A stretch of DNA of 64,000 bases, taken from Delphinapterus leucas (taxonomy: Eukaryota > Chordata > Mammalia > Artiodactyla > Monodontidae). The translations under genes and the position numbers were made by a program. Where the stretch lies: positions 19,001,597-19,065,596 of the forward strand of contig NW_022098026.1 of assembly GCF_002288925.2 (NCBI RefSeq), read 5' to 3'. Shown one piece after another: positions 1 through 9,841 of this stretch (its first letter is position 1; every line of letters begins with the position of its first letter). The notes below the pieces were generated by a model that ran no database searches, was not told the origin of the DNA, and saw only the letters and a program-made list of their open reading frames with translations.

Positions 1-442
1 CCTGGGTCCCTATGCGCACACTACTTTGTGTGTGCCCTCCAAGAGTGGAGTCTATGTTTCCCCCAGTCCTGTCGAAGTCCTGCAATCAAATCCCACTAGC
101 CTTCAAAGTCTGATTTTCTAGGAATTCCTCCTCTCGTTGCCAGACCCCCAGGTTGGGAAGCCTGACGTGGGGCTCAGAACCTTCACTCCAGTGGGTGGAC
201 TTCTGTGGTATAAGTGTTCTGCAGTCTGTGAGTCACCCACCCAGCAGTTATGGGATTTGATTTTACTGTGATTGTGCCCCTCCTACCATCTCATTGTGGC
301 TTCTCCTCTGTCTTTGGATGTGGGGTATCTTTTTTGGTGAGTTCCAGTGTCTTCCTGTCAATGATTGTCCAGCAGCTAGTTGTGATTCTGGTGTTCTCAT
401 AAGAGGGAGTGAGAGCACGTCCTTCTGCTCCGCCATCTTGGT
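1..442 (-). mobile_element. L1 5' UTR (element continues left of the window)
   Basis: Read on the minus strand from 442, the sequence begins CCAAGATGGCGGAGCAGAAG, the characteristic start of an artiodactyl/cetacean L1 5' UTR. It continues to the window edge, so the body of this L1 lies to the left. A preserved 5' start suggests an element that was not 5'-truncated when it inserted. Confidence 0.7.
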
Positions 443-567
443 TCCTCAGCACTTGCTTTTTAAAATTAAATATTTTGGAACCACCTTTATCCAATTCTCC
501 CTCTCCCCCACCCCCTCCTTTGGTAACCACAAATCTGATCTCTTTTTCTATGAGTTTGTTTGTTTGT

Positions 568-763
568 TTTTGTGGTATGCAGGCCTCTCACTGTTGTGGC
601 CTCTCCTGTTGCGGAGCACAGGCTCTGGAGGCGCAGGCTCAGCGGCCACGGCTCACAGGCCCAGCTGCTCCGTGGCATGTGGGATCTTCCCGGACCGGGG
701 CACAAACCCGTGTCCTCTGCATCGGCAGGCGGACTCTCAACCACTGTGCCATCAGGGAAGCCC
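568..763 (-). mobile_element. CHR-2-type tRNA-derived SINE
   Basis: The reverse complement shows the GGGCTTCCCTG head, the CGGTCCGGGAAGATCCCACA core and a terminal A-rich tail. It is flanked by an approximate duplication of AGTTTGTTTGTTT and inserted in L1 3' UTR sequence. Confidence 0.85.
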
Positions 764-1717
764 AGTTTGTTTGTTTTTGAAGTATAATTGACCTACAGCA
801 CTATGTTAGTTCTGTTGCACAACATAGATACTTGATATTTCTGTACGTTATGAAATGATCACCATAATAAGTCTAGTTACCATTTGTCACCATACAAAGA
901 TATTACATTATTATTGACTGTATTTTCCACACTGTACATTTTATACCTGTGACTCGTTTATTCTGTAACTGGAAGTTTGCACCTCTTAATTTCCCTTACC
1001 TAGTTCACTCATCCCCCAACCCCTTCCCTTCTGGCAACCACCTGTTTGTTCTCTGTATCTATGACTCTGTTTCTGTTTTGTTTATTCATTTGTTTTGTTT
1101 TTAGATTCCACATATAAGTGGAATCTTACAGTATTTGTGGTTGTCTGACTTATTTCACTTAGCATAATAACCTCAAGTCCATCCAGGTTGTCACAAATGG
1201 CAAGATTTCATTCTTTTCTATGGCTGAGTAGTATTCATCTCAACTGGGCACTGTTGCTGGGCACTTAGGTTGCTTCCGTATCTTGGCTATTAATAGTGAT
1301 TAATGCTGCAGTGAACATAGGGGTTCATATATCTTTTCAAACTAGTGTTTTCATTTTCTTTGGAAAAATACCCAGAAGTGGAATTGCTGGATTGTATGGT
1401 AGTTCTATTTTTAATCTTTTGTGGAAACATCATACTGTTTTCCGTAGTGGCTGCACTGATTTACATTCCTTTAAACAGTGCATGAGTGTTCCCTTTTCTC
1501 CACATTGTCGCCAATACTTCTTTCTTATTTGTTGTCTTTTTGATAATAGCCATTCTGACAGGTGTGAGGTGATGTCTCAATGTGGTTTTGATTTGCATTT
1601 CCCTGATGATTAGTGACGTTGAGCATCTTTGCGTGTAACTGTTGGCTATCTGTATGTCTTCTTTGGAAAAATGTCTATTCAGATCCTCTGACCATTTTTT
1701 AATCAGGTTGTTTTTTG

Positions 1718-1929
1718 TTTGTTTGTTTGTTTGTTTTGCGGTATGCGGGCCTCTCACTGTTGTGGCCTCTCGCGTTGTGGAGCACAGGCTCTGGACGCAC
1801 AGGCTCAGTGGCCGTGGCTTATGGGCCCAGCCGCTCCACGGTATGTGGGATCTTCCCGGACTGGGGCACAAACCCGTGTCCCGTGCATCGGCAGGCGGAC
1901 TCTCAACCACTGCACCACCAGGGAAGCCC
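1718..1929 (-). mobile_element. CHR-2-type SINE
   Basis: Same family as the copy at 568-763. The flanking duplication is AGGTTGTTT (near 1705 and 1930). It splits the L1 ORF2 C-terminal coding region. Confidence 0.85.
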
Positions 1930-3066
1930 AGGTTGTTTGTTTTTTAGATGTTGAGTTATATGAGTTCTTTGTATATTTTGTATATTAACAGCTTATTGGA
2001 TATATCATTTGCAAATATCTTGTCCCAATCAGTAGGTGGCGTTTTCATTTTGTTGATAGATTCCTTTGCTGTGCAAAACTGTTTTAGTTTGATGTGGTCC
2101 CATTTGTTTACTTTTGCTTTATTCATTTCTTCTAGGTTGTCCATTTTATTTGCATATAATTGTTCATAGTAATCTCTTATGATATTTGTATTTCTGTGGT
2201 GTCAGTTGTCACTTCTTTTCATTTCTGATTTTATTTATTTGGGTCCTCTTTTTTTCTTCATGAGTTGGCTAAAGGTTTATCAATTTTGTTTATCTTTTCA
2301 AAGAACCAGCTTTTAGTTTCATTGATCTTTTCTATTTTTTTTTTTTAGTCTCTATTTCATAAATTTCTTCTCTGGTCTTTATGATTTCTTTCCTTCTGCT
2401 AACTTTCGGTTTTGTTTGTTATTCTTTTTCTAGTTCCTTTAGGTGTAAAGTTAGATTGTTTAAGATTTTTCTTATTTCCTAAGGTAGGCTTGTATTGCTG
2501 TAATCTTCCCTTTTAGAACTGCTTTTGCTGTGTCCCATAGATTTGGGATCGTTGTGTTTCTGTTTTCATTTATCTCCAGGTATTTTTCGATTTTCTCCTT
2601 GACTTCTTCAGTGACCCATTGGTTGTTTAGCATATTGTTTAGCCTCCACATGTTTGTGTTCTTGGGGTTTTTTTTTTTACAGTTTTTTCCTTATAGTTGA
2701 TTTCTAGTCTTGTAGTGTTGTGGCTGGAAAAGATGCTTGGTGTGATTTCATTCTTCTAAAATTTACTGGGACTTGTTTTATGGCCTAGCAAGTGATCTAT
2801 CCTGGAGAATGCTCCATGTGTACTTGAAAAGAATGTGTTTTCTGCTGCTTTTGCATGGAATGGACTATATATCTATTAAGTTCATCTGACCTAATGTGTC
2901 ATTTAAGGCCAGCATTTCCTTATTGATTTTCTGTCTGGGTGATCTATTCACTAATGTAAGTGGCATGTTAAAGTCCTTTTCTATTATTGCGTTACTGTTA
3001 ATTTCTTTCATTACATTTGTTAATATTTGCTTTATGTATTTAGGTGCTCCTATGTTGGGTGATATA

Positions 3067-3146
3067 TTGGGTTGGTCAAAAAGGTCGTTTGGGTTTTTCC
3101 ATAAGATCTTACAGAAAAACCTGAACGATCTTTTTGGCCAACGCAA
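3067..3146. mobile_element. 80-bp mariner-type MITE (near-palindromic)
   Basis: The element starts TTGGGTTGGTCAAAAAGG and ends CCTGAACGATCTTTTTGGCC followed by AACGCAA, so its two halves are inverted copies around a short centre (AAGATCTT). TA dinucleotides flank it at 3065-3066 and 3147-3148, the target duplication expected of Tc1/mariner. Size and structure match MADE1-like MITEs. It sits inside the L1 endonuclease region. Confidence 0.85.
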
Positions 3147-3289
3147 TATATTTACAGTTGTTACATCTTCTTGTTGGATTGATCCCTTTATTATAATGTA
3201 AGTGCCTTCTTTGTGTCTTATTATACTCTTTGTGTTAAAGTGTATTTTGTCTGATATAAGTATTGCTACTCCAGCTTTCTTTCTTTTTT

Positions 3290-3491
3290 TTTTTTTTTTT
3301 TTTTTTGGTGCCCGGGCCCTGTTGTTTTTTCTCCTGTTGCATTGCACAGGCTCTGGATGCGCAGGCTCAGCAGCCATGGCTCATGGGCCTAGCCACTCTG
3401 TGGCATGTGGGATCCTCCTGGACTGGGGCACGAACCCGCATCCCCTGCATTGGCAGGTGGACTCTCAACCACTGCGCCACCAGGGAAACCC
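3290..3491 (-). mobile_element. CHR-2-type SINE, diverged
   Basis: A long T run at the left is the antisense A tail. The right end is CCACCAGGGAAACCCC, the antisense SINE head. It is inserted in L1 ORF2 sequence. Confidence 0.8.
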
Positions 3492-3795
3492 CTCATTGTG
3501 CTGTTTTATGAGTTATTTCTTACTAGTTTTCTTTCAGTTTTACTAATTTTGTCTTCATTTTGTGTCTAATATGCTATTAGAAGTTTCCCTTGAGGTTTTT
3601 TTTTAGTTATTATATTATTCATTTAAAAATTCTATTTATTATTGTTCAAATTTGCTGGGACATTTTAAATTTATTTTTTCTTCTATGAAAATATTTTCAA
3701 GCTTGCTTTTTATCTCTTTAAATATATTAAATCTTTGATATTTCTAGAGTCTGCAGTCTGAAAGTATGTTTCTGCTGTGTGCTGCTTCAGCTGTT
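3492..3795. other. AT-rich DNA without a confident assignment
   Basis: AT-rich sequence between two SINEs. It may be further L1-derived DNA, but no diagnostic motif is visible and there is no ORF of note. Confidence 0.4.
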
Positions 3796-4009
3796 TGTTT
3801 TTTTTTTTTTTTTTTTTTGTGGTAAGCAGGCCTCTCACTGTTTTGGCCTCTCCCGCTGCGGAGCACAGGCTCCGGACGCGCAGGTTCAGCGGCCACGGCT
3901 CACGGGCCCAGCCGCTCTGCGGCATGTGGGATCCTCCCGGACCGGGGCATGAACCCATGTCTCCTGCATCGGCAGGCGGACCCTCAACCACTGTGCCATC
4001 AGGGAAGCC
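3796..4009 (-). mobile_element. CHR-2-type SINE
   Basis: Complete antisense copy with a T21 tail. The flanking duplication is CTTCAGCTGTTT / CTTCAGCTGGTTT. Confidence 0.88.
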
Positions 4010-4950
4010 CTTCAGCTGGTTTTTGATCACAGCTCCATATTTCCATGTGTGCCAGATTTCCCCTGACTTGTGATGGTCATTACCCTGAAAATAATATTTG
4101 TCAGGATATCCTGAGATCTTGAATGAAAGTGCCTTCAGGATAGATTTTTATTTACACCTGCCAGTGTCTGAAAACTACTAGTTGTAAACTGCTTTAATCT
4201 AAGTTCAAGACTTGAGGGTCTTTGGAGACTTAGACTCTATGTATACCCAGCTGAAAATCTGTGGGATATCCAGTATCCAACCACAACTTTATAAGATTTT
4301 TTTTCCTTTCCTGTTTTCCTTCTGTTTTGGTTGGCTCCAAGTCAAACTCCCCAGCAGTTCTCTGGGCTGGAGAGTGGATAGGTTTGTTACACCGTTACCT
4401 GGAGAATACAGTCCTTGGGGTTCCAGATTACTGTAGTTTGGAAATCCTATAAGAATCCTTAGTTTATGTACATTCTGGTCCTTAATTTCTGTCTTCCTCA
4501 TCCCACAAATTATCTGAATTTATGTCCAAGTTTGTGTTGGCAGATGCTTTCAGAACGAAAAGCAAGTTCAAAATTCTGCTCACCTCTTTGGATTTAAGTT
4601 TCCTCCAGAATTTGTCTTAGCAGTTCCTCATTAACTTATCTGGTTTTTAGTGCTTTTAAGATAATTGTTTTAATATTTTATCCAGAATATTTACTTGCTT
4701 TTAGTAAGATGGCTGCTCTGAATAATTTAGGCTGCCATTAGCCGAGATTCCCTATTATACAGTTTTATCACCAGCAGACTAGCATCTAAGTAGTATTGAA
4801 ATGCTTCATAGGGGGATTTAAATATTTTATTATTAATTTTGGAAAGAAAGTAATTCATACATTAATTCTACTATGAAATACTTAGTAACTGAACCAAGAG
4901 AGCACATGCTTTCACTTAAAAACATTCAGACAATAACCTATGAGGTAAAA
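4010..4950. other. Intergenic unique DNA
   Basis: No gene, RNA or recognisable young repeat is visible. Short ORFs here have no family features. Confidence 0.5.
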
Positions 4951-5096
4951 GAATCTGAAAAAATATATATATATACACATATATATATACATATATACGT
5001 ATATATGTGTGTGTATATGTATATAACTGAATCACTGTGCTGTATACCTGACACTAACATGACATTGTAAGTCAACTATATTTCAGTAAAAAAAGA
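4951..5096 (+). mobile_element. L1 3' end fragment with AT/TG microsatellite
   Basis: The sequence runs AATCTGAAAAAATATATAT, then an alternating TA/TG tract, then AACTGAATCACTGTGCTGTA and an A-rich tail. This is the standard 3' terminus of artiodactyl L1. It is one of only two + strand L1 pieces recognised in the window. Confidence 0.75.
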
Positions 5097-5870
5097 AAAC
5101 ACAAAAACATTCAGATAATCAAACTTTATTAGAGGTGGTATTTGTGGCTTTACTTGACATACAACAATTTCTATATTTCTTTATTCTAGTCACTCCATTT
5201 GACATACTTTTTTGAGCATGAGACACTCAAAATGTGTAGACAGATAAGATATAATCCATAACAGTGAAAGATATCTCAACAACAAACAGGTAAACTGTCA
5301 AATATAGTACAAACAAATTAGAGCTACAGTGAAACAAATGCGTGCTACGTAGGAAGCCCAGAGGAAAAGCAACTAACTCAATATGGTGTTTGATGGAGGG
5401 TGGGGATAGGCAGGGAAATCTTCCCATATAAGATATCTCTATAGCAGAAGATTAATGGATCATTTAGGAAGCAAGGAGGTAGAGTGGAGAATGAGTATTT
5501 CAGGCAGAGCAAAAACCATAAAGGCCTGGAGGAATGAGAAAGCATAAGAGAAGCTGAAAATAGTTTGTTTTGGCCAGAGTATACTGTACATGTGTAAGCA
5601 AGGAAGAAGTTGAGGCTAGAAAGGTAAGTTAGAATCAGATAAGATCCTTCAATGCAATGCTTAGAATTTTAGATTTTATCATGAGGAAATAGGTAGCCAG
5701 TAAAGTTGAAAATAGATTTTAAAATAATTTTTCCGTTAAAAATTCTGTTAAAAATCCACATGATCATTGTAGATGTTTTAGGAAAAGAAATCATCTGTAA
5801 TCCCAAAACCTAAGTAGAGTCACAATTATATGTGTTTACAGCTCTTTTAAAAAAACATGTTCCATGCATA
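5097..5870. repeat. Mostly unique DNA; diverged ancient repeat at about 5440-5720
   Basis: The segment around 5440-5720 (GGCCTGGAGGAATGAG, TTTTGGCCAGAGTA, GTAGCCAGTAAAG) shows the same phrase order as diverged copies at 44.7-45.4 kb and 54.2-55.7 kb. It is therefore probably an old mammalian interspersed repeat. I could not name the family with confidence. Confidence 0.4.
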
Positions 5871-6194
5871 TATTTATTTATTTATTTATTTAACTTATTT
5901 GGCTGTGGCGGGTTAGCTGCGGCATGCAGGATCTTCATTGCGGCATGTGGGATCTTTCGTTGTGGTGCACAGGCTCCAGAGTGTGTGGGCTCCAGAGCAC
6001 ATGAGCTCAGTAGTTGTGGCACGCAGGCTCTCTAGTTGTGGCACGTGGGCTCCAGAGCATACAGGTCAGTAGTTGCGGCGCGCAGGCTTAGTTGCCCCTC
6101 AGCAAGTGGGATCTTAGTTCCCCAACCAGGGATCAAACCCACATCCCCTGCATTGGAAGGTGGATTCTTAACCACTGGGCCACCAGAGAAGTCC
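5871..6194 (-). mobile_element. CHR-1/CHRL-type tRNA-derived SINE
   Basis: Antisense copy that starts with (ATTT)n and ends CCACCAGAGAAGTCC. The GTTGTGGCACGTGGGCTCCA motifs of the SINE body are repeated. The flanking duplication is CATGCATA. Confidence 0.8.
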
Positions 6195-6233
6195 CCATGC
6201 ATACATTTTTTTTAAGTTTTCATCATTTTATAA

Positions 6234-6643
6234 TTTTTTTTTTTTGGCTTCATTGGGTCTTTGTTGCTGTGCGCAAGCTTTCTCTAGTTGTGGCGAGTAT
6301 GGGCTTCTCATTGCGGTGGCTTGTCTTGTGGAGCATGGGCTCTAGGTGCACAGGCTTCAGTAGTTGTGGCACGCAGGCCCTAGAGTATGCGGGCTTCAGT
6401 AGTTGTGGTGTGTGGTCTCAGTAGTTGTGGCATGTGGGCTGTAGGGCACGTGGGCTTCAGTAGTTGTGGCACACAGACTCAATATATAGTTGTGGCTTGT
6501 GGCCTCTAGAGCACAGGCTCAGCAGTTGTGGTGCATAGGCTTAGTTGCTCTGCGGCACGTGGGAGCTTCCCAGACCAGGGATAGAGCCTGTGTCCCCTGC
6601 GTTGGCAGGCGAATTCTTAACCACTGCACCACCAGGGAAGTCC
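6234..6643 (-). mobile_element. CHR-1/CHRL-type SINE, long form
   Basis: Antisense copy of about 410 bp with several repeats of a TAGTTGTGGCxxxxxGGGCT unit. It ends CCACCAGGGAAGTCC and is longer than its neighbours because the central unit is repeated. Confidence 0.8.
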
Positions 6644-7088
6644 CTCCATTCACTTTTTTTTTTTAAATTTATTAACTTTTTTAAGTTCCCCAAGCTTAGA
6701 ACCTCAGTCTTGGACTCGAAAGTGTGAAGATATAAAGAAAGCAGAAACAAAATTCTCAAGAAAGCATATATTGAAGTCAGTATCATTCTGTGAATTTCTT
6801 AATATGCAATTTGAAAGAGTTCCAAGATGCATTCTATTTTAAGATAACTAATGGAAATCACATAAAGGCATTAAACTTAATTTTTTTACAGCTCACTTTA
6901 ACCAAGTGTGCAAATATGTCTATGTCCTACTGAGATATCAAATAACGTTTTTCCTCTCGAAGTTGTACACATAAATTTACACAACCACCTAAGTGAATTT
7001 GTAGATGTTGTTTTTTCAGAGCTCTAGGAATTTTTTAGGAATTTATTGTTGAATAGTGTCTCTATCATTGTCATCAAGAGAAAATAAA
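6644..7088. other. Unique DNA between SINEs
   Basis: AT-rich sequence. No gene or recognised repeat is visible. Confidence 0.45.
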
Positions 7089-7100
7089 CCTCCATTCACT

Positions 7101-7437
7101 TATCTATTTATTTATTTTTGTCTGCATTGGGTCTTCGTTGCTGCACGTGGGCTTTCTCTAGTTGCAGTCAGCGGGAGCTACTCTTTGTTGAGGTCTGGGG
7201 GCTTCTCACTGTGGGCTTCTCTTGTTGTGGAGCATGGGTTCCAAGCCCGGAGTCTTCAGTAGTTGTGGCTCACAGGCTCAGTAGCTGTGGCACGTGGGCT
7301 CTAGAGCATCGGTTCAGTAGTTGTGGTGCTCAGGCTTAGCTGATCTGCAGCATGTGGGATCTTCCCGGACCAGGGCTTGAACCTGTGCCCCCTGCATTGG
7401 CAGGCGGATTCTTAACCACTGTGCCACCAGGGAAGTC
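7101..7437 (-). mobile_element. CHR-1/CHRL-type SINE
   Basis: Antisense copy with TATTTATTTATT at the left and CCACCAGGGAAGTCC at the right. CCTCCATTCACTT on both sides (7089 and 7438) is the target-site duplication. Confidence 0.83.
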
Positions 7438-7451
7438 CCTCCATTCACTTT

Positions 7452-8300
7452 TAATGTTGACTCAGTAACCTTGATGCATATACAAATTCTTTAATGAGAA
7501 TTAAATTTGATAATTTAATTTGGTTATCTATTGTAACACCATTGAATCCCTCCATGATTCTTTTCAAAATATGTTGGGGAGAGAATAAGAATAGGGAATA
7601 ATCCATGATAATTTAATTTTCTGTGCCTACCCCCAAACTAAAATTGCCTAGTTCTCAGAATTATAGCTAAATTTTTCATCCAAGGATGCAATATTCATCC
7701 TTGTACTCAGGAAACTCACAGTCTGACATTTTTAGGGTTGCTGCTACTTTCTTAACACATCATTGTTGACACTTGGAAAGAATGACTTTTTGTAACTTGA
7801 AAATCCTATTTATTCTTCAACTCCTGCTAGCTTAAGGAACACTAAATCTACATATCGTAGGAGGCATATCTGTCCAATATATCCTATGTATTCATTGATT
7901 TATGAACCAATAAATCTTTCATATACAGTTTAAATGAGCTTATTATAATTGGATCAGAGGAATACTAGTCTAGTTTGAGAGTACAGCAGAAAACCAATCA
8001 TGAGAGGCTATGATGAAATTTTAATCATAAAGGATATTGAATATCTTAGGGTGACAACTCTGTTGTAATAGATGTAACATTGAGTTGGAAAGAGAGAAAG
8101 TGAGATTTTTTCCCCCAGTTCTGCTTGAAATCAACTCTGTATTTCTAGGAAATTATCAAACCATTCTATGCTTCAGTTTTATATCTTCATTAAAGTTACC
8201 ACCCCATTGTCTTTGGTTCACTGGGTTTATTGGAAAATTCCCCAATAGATTTAGATAAAGAAAAGTCTCACGTTAAAGTGTTGATTGATTGCGGAGTTTT
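7452..8300. other. Intergenic unique DNA
   Basis: AT-rich, without recognisable coding or repeat content. Confidence 0.45.
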
Positions 8301-8385
8301 GTGTATATATATGTATGTGTGTGTGTGTGTGTGTGTGTGCGTGTATACACACATGCACATATACACACACACACATATATATATT
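8301..8385. repeat. TA/TG...CA/TA alternating tract, imperfect inverted repeat
   Basis: The tract runs TATATATGTATG(TG)n, then a short GCGTGTATACAC centre, then (CA)n and CATATATATA, so the left and right arms are roughly complementary. Confidence 0.85.
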
Positions 8386-8689
8386 TTCCTATTCAGGACT
8401 GAAAAGCTGAAGTTGGCATCAAGCAACTTCAAGTTGTAGATGTATAAGTTAAATGATCTTTGAGACCCTTAGTTCAGAGATGCTGTATAAATAGAACCAT
8501 TACTATAAATAGAACTAGATTTTTCTTCTCAATTCTGTCAGTCAAGTAGAGTACGCAAAAAAGGAATGCAGAAACTTGGGCTTTTGCTGTCTTTTGACTC
8601 ATCCCTCCTTTCTCCTCAGGTTATTTGGATAATTTTATGAGGCTTCTATCCCCATGCTGCACCCCTCCTTTTTCTGGCTAATAATCATT

Positions 8690-8880
8690 GAGAATTTATA
8701 CAATGAAAAATTTACATGCTTTATCTGAATAAATGTCTAGCAGGAACTGTTGGTAGTAAGTACTATTTTTCTTTATTTTACTAAGCTGAGATTTAGAGGA
8801 AAAAAAAAAACCTTTCCCAATGACACATAATAAACAGTAGAGCCAGATCTTGAATCTTGGAGTCTGGTTTTACATCAAGC
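8690..8880 (-). mobile_element. MIR fragment
   Basis: The antisense MIR order can be followed: TTATTTTACTAAGCTGAGAT, then AATGACACATAATAAACAGT, then AGAGCCAGATCTTGAATC. It is diverged. Confidence 0.55.
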
Positions 8881-9295
8881 AGGATTATTGTAAGAGGACC
8901 CTAAGTAGGTGCATGACCTAAGCATACAATGGGATTAAAAACCTTGAATTGGAGTTGCGTCTATTATTGCTAGAGAAATTTAATCCTAGATCTTACTACC
9001 TAAAAGATATGTGTAAAAAGTTCTGAGGATACCACAAAATTGAAGAATCTATAAGTCTTTTCTAATTTTAATAAAAGGTTTCTAACTTTGATAAAGGTTT
9101 TAGGTAACATTAATTTCTCATCAAAATGCCTTAAAGGATCTTTTAATATCACAGAATACATAGTACATCTTAACTTGGCTAATTTAGAGAATTTATGTTT
9201 TACCCACCTTATAATGTACACATAACTGCTAAAGGATTTATGTAACAAAATCCATCACAAGGAATACACTAATGAGATTTATATTAGAAAAGTCT
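8881..9295. other. Intergenic unique DNA
   Basis: No recognisable feature. Confidence 0.4.
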
Positions 9296-9393
9296 GGGAA
9301 TTCCCTGGCAGTCCAGTGGGTAGGACCCTCTGCATCCAATGCAGGGGACCCGGGTTCAATCCCTGGTGGGAGAACCAAGATCCCACAAGCCAA
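9296..9393 (+). mobile_element. Short tRNA-derived SINE (head portion)
   Basis: The sequence runs GGGAATTCCCTGGCAGTCCA, then GGGTTCAATCCCTGG (the B box of the tRNA-like promoter), then AAGATCCCACAAGCC. The 3' part is missing or of the short subfamily. Confidence 0.8.
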
Positions 9394-9522
9394 TTCATTT
9401 GTAAAACCCCATTACTTAGGCAGAATATCATAGGTGGGAAGATAGTACTGAAGGAAGAGGCTGGGATATGAAATACAAATCTATTTTGTATAACACTTTT
9501 GCTAAGGCCAGCCATTTAAAAT

Positions 9523-9590
9523 ATATATATAGTCCAAATACATATATATGAATGTATGTGTATGTGTATATATATATATATATTCCAATT
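9523..9590. repeat. AT-rich microsatellite
   Basis: Alternating (TA)n/(TG)n tract. Confidence 0.8.
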
Positions 9591-9636
9591 GAAGTCTCTA
9601 AAAGACAAAAAAATTGTAGTTATAAAAACAATTGAA

Positions 9637-9841
9637 GGGCTTCCCTGGTGGCACAGTGGTTGAGAGTCCGCCTGCCGATGCAGGGGACACGGGTTCGTGC
9701 CCCGGTCCGGGAAGATCCCACATGCCGCGGAGCGGCTGGGTCTGTGAGCCATGGCTGCTGAGCCTGCGTGTCCGGAGCCTGTGCTCCGCAACGGGAGAGG
9801 CCACAACAGTGAGATGCCTACGTACCGCAAAAAAACCCCAA
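9637..9841 (+). mobile_element. CHR-2 SINE, sense orientation
   Basis: Nearly complete copy. Its parts are GGGCTTCCCTGGTGGCACAG (A-box region), GGGTTCGTGCCCCGG (B box), AAGATCCCACATGCCGCGG, then TACCGCAAAAAAA. The flanking duplication is AAAACAATTG. Confidence 0.9.

Larger units (their letters stand above)
455..3560 (-). mobile_element. L1 fragment with 3' UTR and partial ORF2, internally deleted
   Basis: On the minus strand, the 3560-2640 side encodes recognisable L1 ORF2 endonuclease-region sequence, then the linker (2640-2160). It jumps near 2131 to the ORF2 C-terminus (2130-1240, with HFSKEDIQ and [12 protein letters not shown] motifs) and then a 3' UTR (1240-455). The reverse-transcriptase core is missing and the frame is broken, so the element is dead. 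Three SINEs and one MITE interrupt it. It could also be two L1 copies joined at about 2131. Confidence 0.75.

Noticed and set aside
487..744. Recurrent ORFs with translations like ESPPADAGDTGSCPGPG (also near 1.5, 3.7, 9.6, 44.1 and 46.6 kb)
   Set aside because: All lie within CHR-2 SINEs. The recurrence reflects the repeat, not a protein family.
2865..3377. ORF with endonuclease-like residues
   Set aside because: It is an L1 ORF2 remnant that includes a MITE and a SINE-derived poly-lysine start. It is not a functional gene.
9637..9720. tRNA-like A and B boxes as a tRNA gene
   Set aside because: They belong to the head of a tRNA-derived SINE. No cloverleaf with a 3' acceptor is seen.
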